From contig JABWDB010000015.1 of the NCBI GenBank assembly GCA_019614645.1, positions 4,086,501 through 4,150,500 on the forward strand: DNA of 64,000 nucleotides, in the 5' to 3' direction. Below the pieces are notes generated by a model. That model saw nothing but the letters and a program-made list of their open reading frames with translations. It ran no database searches and was not told the origin of the DNA. A program made the position numbers and the translations under genes. Below, piece after piece: positions 13,953 through 27,132 of the stretch. The stretch comes from Stratiolaelaps scimitus. Taxonomy: Eukaryota; Arthropoda; Arachnida; Mesostigmata; Laelapidae. Within the stretch, counting starts at the first letter, position 1. Each line of letters opens with the position of its first letter.

Positions 13953-16159
13953 GCTATGGCTTTATGGCAAGAGTGTGTGCGAATTTGCTGCCGTACACCG
14001 TCTGCACCGTGCGTTGATCCATGCGTCGTCCATGGCTGCTCAACGGCTGACAACGCGCTACATATAAGTCTAGTGGCTCGCCTCCTCGCCTGCTTGGCCG
14101 GTGACGACCCACCTCCCACGACAGCAGGCGTCACTGTAGCTCGGTGAGCATATGCGTCATGGCGTCAACGTGTCTGAGTATGGCTTTCCAGCTATGGAGA
14201 CGCTGTCGTTCTCAGAAGAGCGGGCACAGTAGCCAGCCAATCACGAACGACACAACAACAACAGCGACAGCAGAAAGGTGAATTAAAATACGCCGACGAA
14301 TTCGAGCAAAGGGCGACACGGGAAGGGAAAAACCGAACGAGAAAACCCAACGAGAAAATAGGAAACGTCACCGGGAGCCGAGGCGAGTTCGCGCCCGCGC
14401 GCGCAAATTCACACCGGTCACCCCGGGGTCACCGGCGGCACAGCCGCGGAAGGAAGCGAAACTTGAAGAGGGTCGCACCAGGATCGGTGCGATTCCACAT
14501 CGACAGCGTTTGTGCGAGCGGCAGCCGGTGGCAGTGACGGCAGTAGTCGCAGCAGAACCGCCAGCAGTAGCTAGCGAGAATGACAGAACAAGATGCCAGC
14601 CTATAAGAAGCGCTTCGACTACTGCTCGAAGAAGCAGCGGCATCTCGTAGCTCCCGTTCTGTTGTGGGAGCCGCCGCCGCCGGTCGCCACTACCGTGCTC
14701 GGAACGATGACTAAGAAATGGGTGGCGTCGACGTAACTTCTGCTCTCGCGTGAGACCAACGAAAACCGCTCGTGTGTGGTGGAGCAAGCGGGGGGAGTCA
14801 CCTGTTTGTCGCGGCCTCTTGACCGCGAACTGAAGACGCTGTCAAAACACGATGCCGATCTAGGTTGGCCTGCAAAGGTGCCACGCAAGGTCGTACAAAC
14901 AAAAGTAACAGTAGAAGCAATGATGGTGACCAACGCGCTGACGCCGAGTGAAAGTATATTGCTCGATCGAGGGGAACGTATCCAGATGGGGGTGGCGTCG
15001 ATGCTCAACGATTCGAGTGGTAAAACTGCTCATGACAGTCAACTGGTCGGTCAAATTTTTCATTGTATTCACTCTGTGCGCAAACTCATATGAAATATAA
15101 TAACAATAATAACAGTGACTATCGCGGGTCGCCTAACCATCGCGAATATGTGCACCTCGATGATAACGAGTCAAGAGAGCCTTCTTGTCTGAACCTTATG
15201 GGTGTCTGTATGTGTGTGTGGGTGTGAGTGCGCCCGTTGGGAAAACGTCTTATCGAAATGGTAAAATAAATAAAATAATAAATAAATCTTGAAATCATTA
15301 TGCCGAAATGTGATGTGAAGATAAACGAATATATAATCGTAATAATAATAATAATAATAATAATACATAATATAATAATGGTTGTAACAATAGACAAACA
15401 GAGTCATCATAGCGTAAGACGGGTTTTCCGTCAAAAACAGGGTAGACAGGCGGACACTATGGTCCTCCGCCTATTGCCGCTTGCCCAACGTCTTCACAGC
15501 AGTGCTCTCCTCTATGGATAGATGATTCCCCTTTTGGCGAATTGGCGAGAAACGTACACACAGCGCGCGGAAGGTAGGACAACTAGTCAACGGCAATTAC
15601 CAAGAGATAGAGAGAGGAAGAGAGCGAGAGAGAGAATACTTACGCCTCTTCTGAACAGTCTATCGACGAGTCAGCCGAGGCGATCAGCAGGGGCAGGTCT
15701 GCGCAGCGGAACCGCTCGCTCGGGCGCCTGCCTTAAGGATCCAAGGAGTTATATAGGCTGGTGGAACGAAGAGGAGGGGGGGGGTCTCACTGCTTGCCGT
15801 GGCGATGCCGGCGCTGCTATATCTTACGGACTCTCCTTGAGCAGCTATCCGCTACACAGTCTCTGGGTCTCTCCACTGTCGTCTTTACGGCCCTTAAGCG
15901 GCTGTGAGCTTACTTCGTAGAACTCGACAGACTTAGGTCAGGATGCATTTACCTACGCGGACGTTGAGCGCATGATCGATACACCGACGCCGAGGCGACG
16001 AGGAAATTGAGCACGAGGTCTAGATTTTGGTACGTAATTAATAATAGACGTAGTAGTAGTAGTAATAATAATTATTATTATTATTATTGAAACAGTAACA
16101 AAAAGTTACGAAATGCATTTACACATGCAAGATAAAACTTTCTATAATTATACACTTCC

Positions 16160-16228
16160 ACTAAGAGAGCTTAAGCATTGTAACAATTGCAGCACCTTTA
16201 ATAAACCAATAAAGCCTCTACCTTACTG
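16160..16228 (+). mobile_element. SINE 3' tail (5'-truncated copy)
   Basis: The segment contains GAGCTTAAGCATTGTAACAA followed by CACCTTTAATAAACCAATAA. It matches the tail of the SINE at 28640-28790 and the tails of the copies at 52690, 62038 and 62900. The tRNA-like head is missing here. Confidence 0.7.
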
Positions 16229-16743
16229 AGTACAATTGTTGCCGTCCGTAAAAGTCACAGTAATAGTAAATCACTATATAAACATCTGCAGCAGCAGCGG
16301 TAGCAGCAGACAGTTTACGCCCGATGAGATCTATGCGCCATTAGACATTATGTATTGATACACATATTAATACACTTTTTGTCCGATAGCTTGAAGAGCG
16401 CGAATCTGAGATCGATACCTCCACGCCAGACACCGTAGTTCCCTTGGGGGTGAGGACATACGCTGTCGCATAGTGCGCGCAGTCTAATGCCCTCGGGCCG
16501 CAGTCGGCGGCCGATCGACAGAGAGAGAGAGAGAGTATGATATTTTCAAACGACCAGATTTGGTTGTTGTGATAGTTGAGGCTCCGGTATCCTGTGGACA
16601 ATTCGAAGTCGACTAATTGCTAGACACAGATGTATTTGTTCAATAGGAAACAGAATGCTCTGATGTGATCTAACGTCAAAGGAATCATTGTAACTTTGTT
16701 CAAATAAAGACATTCTAATATTATATATTCAATACACACACAA

Positions 16744-16777
<34 letters not shown>

Positions 16778-19700
16778 TCTGCTTGTGTGCAACTATACAC
16801 ACTGCTCATCCGCGTAGACTCTCAACAGAAGCGAGTCTCAGCTCAATTAGCATAATGGCATCTGTACACACATACGATCGCTACGTCATTGAGTATCTGT
16901 AGTAATTTCACAGGGCTCCTCCTCCGGTCCGTCCTGGATTTACTTTTACTTTTGCATGTATCATGTCCCCGGATTCATTAAGCGCCGCGCACACATCTAT
17001 GCATCTAACTCTGTTGAAGACTTATAGCAGAGCAGCAATATTATAGTTCTAATAGTGAATCTACTCTTGCGTCGACCGTCCGACGTTCACAGCGATTCGA
17101 CTTGCAGCGGCGAAAGTGACTACAAGCCTATACTAGTTTCTATCGTGCGCGTACGCTTGTGCGGTTGCGCTGCGAGCGGCTGTGTCAACAACGGTTGCGG
17201 TCTTCCAGCTGGCTATGACAGAACTTGTACGGGCAATATCATGAGACACGCCTGCAACAATGAACGTATGGTTTGAACGAATACGCCGCTAGTCTCCTGT
17301 CTACCGCAAAATACTAGAAGGCAAGGCACGAAGCCCATTTTTTGGGGGAAGATTACAATGACGTCCCGTACGACAAGGGCCACAAGGCTAGAGGAAGCCT
17401 GTCAGGACGATGAACAGCTCGGTCCGGCGATCTCACAGGAGGAAACGCGTCCACGTGATCTGGCCGACGACGCCAAAGGATGATGCTTTAGATTGATGCT
17501 CTGATTGGTTGGATACGAATTCTGCTGAGCACTCAATATTAATAATAACACTCCGGTCCATCTTGATCATGATCGATGACATTGTCATCAATCAAGGTTA
17601 CCGTGATTATTAATGCCATTAGTAGTCGATGAATGAATGCTTCGTATCTAGGCTTATGGGCTGGCGTTAACTGGCACAACAAAATGGCTCCGGATCTGAG
17701 GCCATATATATATATATATGTCTCAAAGTTCCGACTGACCCACCATCGTTGCGACGGATTCCATTGGGCGTTTATTTTTGAAATGGCCGGTGAGAATCAC
17801 ATCTAATTGCGCTTTGGAAAACTATATCCCGCGGCAGTGTTTGCTCAAGCCGCGGTTAGTGTCCGAGTGCGAGCATCACATGCAAGCATCCATAAGCGAT
17901 GCGACGTACGATCGGAGCAATTGGCAAGGGGAGGCTAATACGATTGAAGTTCTTGTACATTACGCCAACTCGAGTGACATTGGACCAGTGAGTTTGACAC
18001 CTGGCGATTGACGGATCGATTCCACCATTATTCCACGCCGTCTATATGTTTGCCTTCCGCGCGGGAGCCCCGTACATTATGTGCCGGCAGTTCAGACACC
18101 TTGTGCTCGAGCTAGCTGGAGATCGAAGCATCGGAGCATGACGCATGTGGTTTTATTTATCGAGCGCGGCTCGGGATTACGATACGTCGGCGCACACAAG
18201 GGATTATTGCAGGGACTATCACAGCGCGGCCGGGAGTGTGTATCTGTGTGTGTAGCTCAGGCTTTTAGTAGGCCCGGGGAAATCGGATTATCACATTTTC
18301 TTTTGTCCTTTTCTTTCCTCTAGGCTGGTTAATCCTGCTCAGACGGATGCGCATATCGTCAACACATTTTCGAATAATTAACCCCCTCCGCGTGTCTCCC
18401 CCGCCCGCTCGCCGTTCTACGCTGCTCGTTACCCCCGCAGATGATGAGGTGAAGTCGGCGGCGTAGTCACCCCTTGTCCGCGGTAAGGTCTCCTATAGCT
18501 AAGGCGTGAAGGCGCAGCCACCGTATCCTGGACATTGTCGAGAAAAATCAAGATCCGCAAACGCTACCACCAGCGAAGACGAGCGACACCGGTCGCCTAA
18601 CCGAAACCACTACGAGGGATAGCATCAACCGATAGGGAAGCATGGGGGGACAAAGTCGCATAACGAATACAACCTACTGTGTCTACTGATTGTGTTCAGA
18701 TGGGTTATCCATCTGAAGTCGATGTCGTCGTGGTCGACCGCGGCTTACCCATCTCGTCGTCAGATGCAACCCATAGAATATTCGGGACGAGGCCGTTTCA
18801 GTGGTTTCAGCAGCAGAGAAGAAAAGCTCCTGACAAACTAAACTAACTCCTGTATTAAACTAACTCGCCCCACGCGTACTACGGACAATATAGACGCTAT
18901 TTTTTACACTCGGGCTTGACTTTACCTAAACTGTGCGGCGCAGCTTATCGTACACGATACGATAGCTTGACTATGGGTGTATAACTTCGCAGTGTGTGTG
19001 CACAGACGCTGCCAACAAGCAGACAACCAATGCCGGCAGGCGTTTTCCACGTCGGCCGGTAACAAGCCTAATGAATAGATGCGAATGCAACACCTCCCTG
19101 TTTACAATGCGCTTACTCTCCGCTGATTGATCTGTCTCGCTCCCACGAGACGGAGAGGTCAGTCGGCGACGCATAACCGTAGCATATTGACGTGAATGTG
19201 ACGGTATAATCTACAATATAAATGGGTAGATTTATCCACTAGGCTCCAATCCTGCCTAGATAATGTTTATCACTAGAACTATTCCGAGAACTATTTCCAA
19301 CCATTTGGCACCGGAAGCCTGACAGGGAAAAAGACCATCGCCCAACGACTATCACATAATATGTAATTAATAACTCCGCGCTGACTCTAGCTACGACTGA
19401 TTAGGCTGACCGGAGCTAATTGGACAGTACCAATTCTCGTCTCCTGCGCACCTGTTTACCCATATAATACCTGTTGCACCTATAGATTTAGCCGTGCTCG
19501 CCGACATGGTAAAGGCGCAGACTACACCTTGAATCCCTGTCCGCTTGTAACTCCCAGCAACAATAGCAATACTAGCGCCAGGAGTGCGATAGCGGTCGCG
19601 ACAGCCATCAGCGGCGTTGAATCACCGCTCACAGCGACGTTCACCACCTGGCGACGAATACGGCGCGTCGCTGCCCGCAGAGCGTTAAGCGCGCAGGCAA

Positions 19701-20144
19701 AAAAAAGCCGCCGCCTTCTGACGCGGCCGCCGCCGCCGCCGCAGGACGGAAGCAGGGGGCTCCAGCGAGGTTCACCCATAGCATCGTTATTGTTGTATAG
19801 CTAGCTCCCTATGGCGCAGCGGCCGGTCCGCGCGCGCCCAGTGGACAGAAGTAGTGGCAGTGCACTGTATTCGGGCTAACGCTAAGAACGGCCAAGTGAA
19901 GGACTGCGCTGGGAACATTTGTATGTTGTGGCCGTACGCGCTAACGGCCTGATGGATACGGCGGCATCAGGCAGGCAAGTGGGTATGCAGAGAGTTTGCA
20001 GCAGAAGAGTTAGAAGAGAAGTCACTGTCGGAGGCCTGATGATTAACGAGCAGCCTATCTGCCTCACACTGTACGGCGCGTAATATACGCTGTATCTTAA
20101 TGAGTCCAGCTTAATAGTAACTATTCATTCGGTTTAGTAATTAT

Positions 20145-20148
<4 letters not shown>

Positions 20149-20208
<60 letters not shown>
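20149..20208. repeat. (TA)n microsatellite, about 60 bases
   Basis: An uninterrupted TA tract preceded by a short ATT run. Confidence 0.95.
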
Positions 20209-20215
<7 letters not shown>

Positions 20216-20469
20216 ATTAAGGCCGCTAAAGCTGGTTCTTTGTACTATATTTTCATAGGCGGCGGCTGGTTAACTTTCAATTATGTGCAATGCATCGCAG
20301 TGCAGTCGCCAGCTGCCCGCTGTTTGTCTTGAGTGTCTTTGCCATAGCGGGCACCAATACAGTTGCTACCACAACAACACCTCTGGATTCTGGGCATTCA
20401 TAGACATTTTGCGAGTCCAAGCGAGCCCCTGCCTAAGCTGGCACCGCACTGTGCAACTGGCAAATCTGC

Positions 20470-20530
20470 CACTATATCAATTAGCCGCGAATCTGGGTAG
20501 CGGCTCTACCAACCGGCCAAGCGGTCAGTC
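20470..20530 (-). repeat. tRNA-like A-box fragment
   Basis: On the minus strand the sequence GGCCGGTTGGTAGAGCCGCT resembles a tRNA D-arm. The rest of a tRNA is not recognisable. It is probably a SINE head remnant or chance. Confidence 0.3.
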
Positions 20531-23500
20531 CTAATGCACTTGTGGACATTTGTCTGTGGAGCACATAATTAATATCGCCTTTAGCATCGCCCTGCAGAGG
20601 GGAATCCGGTACAGTCGCCTATAGTGATTACGGATCTCATCACTTTCTCATTTCTTTCTGATCGTATCTGATCATCATCTATAATATATATATATATATA
20701 TAGATATATATATATATAGATCCGATCAAAACTCGTACATATACAAATATATGTAACAATTTTTATTTGTCATGTAGCACACACCCACAGATGAATACCT
20801 CCGCTGTCATTAACTCCCGGGTAGCATATGATACAAATTAGCACGGGATTCGTGTGCGATTAATCACACTCGTATTGAATTATCATTATCATATCTCCGG
20901 AGTATGGTCGCGTATCGTTGCTTACAACCGTTGCCTTGCAGTCCACTTCCGCCGTGTCGCACACAAACCTCCTCATTCGCTGCGGCACCAGCAGCAGCAG
21001 CAGCAACAGCTGCAGACGTTACTCACATCGCTCAACTAGGCAAATTAGTCGCCAAACTATGTATTCATTCATATATATATATTTAGGCATTCGTCTGTCA
21101 TCAGTCTATCAAGTGATAGAGCAGCCTAGCGAATGGGAGGGACAAGTTCGCGCTATGGTGTTGCAACGCGTCGGTGACACGGTTGCGTATGCATACTAAT
21201 TCTTATGCTTCTGCGGCTGCCGTCACTGCTGCTACCACGGCTATTGTTGTCGTTGTTCATCGAGTGGCGTACTTGTTATTATGATATTTATTCAGCCCAC
21301 TTGCATTTGCTCTCTCTCTCTCTCTCTGTCTCTCTCTCGTTGTTTCTCTGTGTCGAATATTTGTCTATATTCCTCTCCATCTCTCTGCCTGTCCTAGTGC
21401 TCCATTCGGCCGTAGTCGACCGTCGGGTAGCGGCAATCCGCTGGCTTACCCGTGCCGGCGGCATCGTTCCCGAAGCGGGAGCCCGGCTAAGCGGCGGTCT
21501 GATCTGTCGCGCTCGAGTCTCAGGGCAGCACCAGAACTCCGGGTCGCAACGGCAACGCAAAGCAGCAGCAGCCGCAGAGGATTCGATGGTAGCGGGGAAT
21601 TGTCGCTGTGGCACGCATTCGCGACGAGACGCCAATGATGTGCCAATGTACGAACGATGGCCAGTGGTGTGTCTGTGTGTGTGTCGCTACAATACGCTGT
21701 TGCATCGCCCGACGCTCGCTGTCCGGTGCGACGGCCGACGCGGCGGGACAGCAGTGCTAGTTCTCTCTCCGTTTTTCGCGGCGGCGATCCTTCGCTTGGA
21801 TCAGCGGCAACGGAGCCGGCGACGACCACGACGGCCGTCCGCCCTCTTGGCCCGGCCATGCATCCGTCGGCGAATGCTGGCGCTGCTTTTGCTACCAGCC
21901 GAGTGTCTCTGTCAGTCCAGCTGGCGCAGACTGACTCACTGTGGGATCCGCCGTCAGAGGCGCGCCAGGTGCGCCAGGCGTCAGCGCCGCTTAAGCGATG
22001 AGCTGCCGTACTACGGCGGCCTGTCGCGACGCGTTCGCCTATGACGACAACGACGGTACGACGACAACGACTGTATGCGTCTAGTTGTGCTGTGGCTGTT
22101 GTGCGATGTTGCTGAGCGCCCCCCGTATGACGCCCCTTGACCCCACCCGCTCGAGGCTAGCCGAAGTGGCCCCATTGGGGGCTAGTTCGGCCCGACGAGC
22201 ACATCGCACTTCATTTCGCCGCTGTAACAGTAGCAGCATAGCACCAGAGGCAATGTTTGGCGCTTGAATATACTATATATACATATATATACATAGATAT
22301 AGAAGAGAGAGAGAGAGATAGAGGGAGAGAGCGCCTTGGGAGATGGTACGGATTTTGAAGAGGGCTTTGTCGAACCACTGACAAACAAGTCGTGCCAGCT
22401 ATATCAGCTCGGGAGTTCGGAGCCAAGGCAATATGGTCGGTAATAGCCTTCGCTGAGGGAGCGAGTTGTCGGCAGCTGGCTGCTGCAACGTTGGGCGGAT
22501 TCTGAATCGGATTCCAGGGTGAGAGCACCGACCATCCTTCGGACGGATATTGGATTTGGAAATAACTGACAACTGTCAATTCGAACGAAGTGTCAAGTCG
22601 AATCAGTGTCATTGACATCATAGGCATTGACTAACTAACTAACTAATTAACTGACTTACTGACACCTCCCGCTTACAGTCACCAGATTTGTTCATCCACG
22701 CCGGTGTTCAAAGCGACGTTGACCGACGACCTCGATATACTTTTCCGAGATTGACGGACAGCATCTTTGCAATGAATGGATTTCAGCTTGGCGGGGTCGT
22801 GATACACTGGCAAGCGACGTGACACCCACGAGTCTCCGGCCCGTTCTCAACGGCGGGTTGGCGGCACGGACACAGACAGGCAAGCCATCAGACCAACAGT
22901 GGACGAATATGCATTGACGTACAGTTTTGTTCGTTGTTCGCACACAATTCCACGCTCGGATGGACCCGGTCATTAGCTGATTCGTCGGCAACCTGCCGAC
23001 TCAATAGTGGCCTATAGTTGGCAATACTCGACGGCGTATTTCCCGACGACTTCCCGTTGCGTGTCGACGTCAGAACACGCCAACACATCCATGCGTGGTG
23101 TAACATCCACAAACAGACAGTGGGATACTCAGCGAGTACAAGAAAACAACAGCGTCCGCATTTCGCCGCTCGTTCTGGCGCGGGGTCGGGTTCAGCCGGC
23201 CCAGCTATTCAGAATCGAACGCACATGACACAGAAGGCGGCGGCGGCGGGCGGGCGAGAGCCCAGTAGGACACGATCGAGCGCCGCTCCGACGCGCTCAT
23301 AACCGCTATCGCATAATCCGTCTAGAAAAAGCTAGACGACAGGCAAGGCGGAGGTGACAAATACTACCTGTAAATAGTGTGCTAAAGCGTACCTGTACTC
23401 AGCTGAAGGCCAATATGTTCACTGTGGTAGTCGGGGACACCGCTGGCGCGGTCGTTGTCGCCGCCGCTGTGGCGCTTGGGGTCGCTGGCGACGTTGTTCG

Positions 23501-26500
23501 CTTGCCGTGTCGCCGCGGCTCCCGCCGCGGGGCGCAACCCAAAGCGTTGGCCGGGACGAGAGCAAAACGGGCCAAATAACTACTACTCCGTGGGTCGAAC
23601 AGCCTCTTCGCTCCGAAGTCCTCCTTCATTACCATCACACCTACCGACGTGACATGGGTTGACACACACACACACACACAGAGAGCAAACTCGAATAGAT
23701 CAACTTGACGGTGAAGTCGTGCCGTCCTTGTCGCGTCGTCGAGTCGTTCTTCGTCTACACTACTATTCCTGCTGTTATTGTTATTATTGTTGTTGTTGTT
23801 GTTGGTACTTTTATCATGACAAAAACTACCGACTACCATAAACAACGTGTCGTTCGCCTCCACTCACTTCGTGTGTTCGAGCACGCTCGCGACTCGGTGG
23901 CTGAACTCTGAAGCACCAACCGAAGGCCGTCGACTCGAGAAGCGCTTTTCTGTTCGACCGAGACCTCCCTGTGGCCGTACACCTCGGCCACCCGACACGC
24001 GAGACATCCACGTTCGACGTCCACTCACTTCATTGTCTAGCACATGTTGCGCTCGAGAGTTAGCACCCCTCGGAATCTAGGCAGACAACGATATCGAATG
24101 AACAACACATAGCCGTCCGTCACAAATCTACCCGTCTCATTTTCTCTCTCCGCCTATCTTGTTCTCACTGTGTGCGATGGCCAACGGGGCTCCGACATTC
24201 GAAATCGCACGGGAGCAGCACTCACCCAGCCCGCTGCTCAACTCCGACTAACTCGGCGGCACGCAGTGGCATACACATAGCATGAGCCCTCATAGACCCA
24301 GCAGCTAGACAAGCGCCGGCCCGAGGGTGAGGGGCGCCGTGCGAGCAATGCGCCCGCTCGCAGCAGCCGTCGCCGCCGCCGCCACCGCCGCCGCCGCAAC
24401 TCCAGAGAACTAAACAAACAACACACAGTGGTATCGCTCCGCCGGGGAGCGATTTTGGATGGACGTTGTTGGACGGACGACTAACTGTGAGACAGCTGTG
24501 TTATCGTTTGCGACGAACGACTAGATCCGCGCGGGACACAGAAGTAATGTATGCCTGTGGTGGTGGGGTGTCGTCATGTAGAATTCTGTTGAATGGAGTC
24601 GTTCCTTGGAACATGTTTAGATAGGATCTGATGCATGCCATAGTTGAATACGTGTCTTAGACGAGAGGCTTTCCCGCAGAAGGAAAGCCTAACGGCAGAA
24701 TGAATGTTCACGGTTTGGAGCAGACGATAGCACTTTGTGTGATTCAGTATGATGCGATATAAACAACGGCGTGTCATTTAGACATCCACGAGATATTCCC
24801 TTGGTCGTTTGTGCGCAGACGTCGGCAGGAGAAATGTCTAAATGTACAAGGGCCGACTTGGGAATGAACACATTCCCATTTTGACTTTTTGCGCATGTTG
24901 CATTTAGCAAACGACAACGCAAACACCGCAGCTAGACGCGTCAAAATTAACGGCTTCATATTCAAATACCAAACAGAGTTGCCAACAATTTCATCTGCAA
25001 TTATACTTCTTAAGCTGATCTCAATCCCTGTGTGGCATGTTCTTTCTTCTGTGCCATGTACCTTCTGCTTCAAAACCAAACGCATCCAGCCATCGACGAG
25101 CCTTTCTGCTCTTCTTCCGGTTGCTCCCAATATCAACGACCTACGATACTCTATTTACCCGCTGTCTCTCGTCCACCCACAGCCGCAGTACAGGCGCCAG
25201 CTCAAGAACACAGTGCCCTGCAACTGTTCGAACTGGCTAACTGACCGGCTAGCCGAGTTCATGTGCCACTGCAAAAGTCCCGCCACCTGACACATTCTCT
25301 CTCTCGCTCTCTCCGAATCAATACAGCAACAGCAGCAGCAGCAGTAGTCCCTCAGCAGCGCGGTCTTTCTTATCAGTCCAGTGGCCGGTGGTGGCTAAAT
25401 GCCGAACGAGTATCCGACAAGTGTTGGTGCCCAACGCTGTCATCTGGCCATCCGGCCATCCGGTCGCCGCAGCAAATCGTCCGTCTCGCAAACGTTCGCC
25501 GTTCACTACGACGACGCCAACAGCTACTGCTATCACCACCACCACCACCACCATAAAACTGTGTGAGCCTGAGTGAGTGTGTGGTGTGTTATTGTCTTCG
25601 AAGTGGCCGCTGCCACCGAATGTGGCCATGATGTCTTCCATCAGCTGACCACGGATCTGAGGGGAAGAAGAGGACCTCACTCCGGCTCCTGTCTGGCGCG
25701 GCGGTTGGTACAGGCGGCTGGTTTTCAGCTCGTAGCATCATCAGCAGCAGCAGCGGCGGCGGCGGCGGCATCGGCAGCAGTCACCGAGCAGTTGTGGTTG
25801 GTGAGGGTTTTTTTGCGCGTGTTCGATTAAATATCTCGACCCATCCAGGCTGGCCTGCCTCTGCTGCCTCTCGCTCTGTGGTGATGTGACGACGGCTGTC
25901 TTGTCGAGTGCAATGGCCACTGAGCAGGCGGTTAGTTAGTTAGTGGCGATCGATAATTAGTCAGCTAGTTAGCTACGTGGTGGCAGAGGTGTTGCGCACC
26001 CGTTGACTCGTGCTTGTTGTCGAGGCGGCGGTGGTGGTTGTGTTTCCACGAGTTTACTGGCAATGCCGTCGAATAGTGTTCACAGGGAAGGCTCGCCAGC
26101 GGGGATCGATGGGAAGGTGATGATGGGCCACAACAGTAACTCAACGATGTCTTGACCTGTGTCATCATTGTCACCCTTTGGATTCGGCCACCATCGACCT
26201 AAGTCCGCAAGCCCTCCTGAACCGCTGCTAGTCATTCGCACCATCGTCGTTTTGACCACGGTTTGCGTGCAATCGTTTCGAGTACATTTGTTGTCTGCCC
26301 GCCCATTCACCTGCTTTGTTTACCTTTGCTTGCGTTCCTACGTCGATCGCTATACGGTACAACTGCACAACTTACAGTTCTCGGCTAGGCCCGGCACCCG
26401 TCACGCTGTAAATTTCGACTTCAGACGCGCGGTTGGCTTCGTGACACTGACTGATCCCGCTCCGAAATCTCGAAGAAGGCAGGAAAAGTACCGCCAGTTC

Positions 26501-27132
26501 TAATCAGCCTGCTCATCACAGAGGGTTCCACGAAACAAACGTCGAACGTACAAAATTGCTGGCAAAATTTGTTGTACGACCTCTTCCCCCGCCCTGGGGT
26601 ACATTGAACTTGTCCGTGAAAGCAACGACAGTTTTATCGAAGACGAGGAGGGTCCAGATCAGCGCAAAACAATATCGGAACACAACACGTCTAATTGCCG
26701 TCGGTGTTTTCTTCCCATAAGGCCCCGTAGTTTCTGCGCCGTGCTGCTTATCGGCGAGTTTACACACTCCGAAGCTGGGTTTGTCTCTCTCGCTGCTGCT
26801 TGTGGCAATCGTTTACGAATCGTTCGAGCTGTACACGATTGCGGCTTGCATTTCGATAGCGTCTCGTCTCGACCCCCACACGAAATACGTTTCCGGTGAT
26901 CACCTGGGTAGTAGTCCACGCGTCTTGACGGGTTCGCACCGGTTGGTGGGCCTTCGAATCCTGCTGACAACGATAGACATTAACCGACCAAGCGTTACTA
27001 TCACGCACCGGGACGTTGGCGCGCGATCCGCGATCGTGTCACGACGTGGAGAAATTCTGAAGGGAGCGAAGTGTGAAGCTATTCGTGCGTCGAACAGCAG
27101 CTGCATAGAGCAGAGACGCCTGTCGCGACATC

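Larger units (their letters stand above)
8100..16155. other. No recognised gene; GC-rich blocks with trinucleotide repeats
   Basis: Contains a TC tract near 9041-9062, an ATT/AAT-rich stretch near 10075-10140, a CAG run near 11529-11552 and further AAT-rich runs near 11115-11145 and 15340-15365. Open frames are low-complexity (Arg, Pro, Ser, Ala). Nothing is supported as a gene. 5' untranslated or promoter DNA of an unseen gene is possible. Confidence 0.45.
16230..27132. other. No recognised gene; low-complexity and CpG-rich DNA upstream of SMG7
   Basis: About 11 kb. It includes TA tracts at 16752-16778 and 20149-20208, a TC tract near 21309-21338, GCA/CAG runs near 20987-21008, 25323-25343 and 25740-25770, and a CA run near 23664-23680. 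The longest frame (21205-22044) is a Leu/Ser/Arg-rich low-complexity frame with no recognisable domain. The last few hundred bases probably hold the SMG7 promoter and 5' untranslated region. Confidence 0.45.

Noticed and set aside
21205..22044. Longest unbroken frame in the left half (279 codons)
   Set aside because: The translation is low-complexity (Leu/Ser, then Arg/Ala) and includes a TC microsatellite read as Leu-Ser. Overlapping minus-strand frames are equally long. No domain or splice support.
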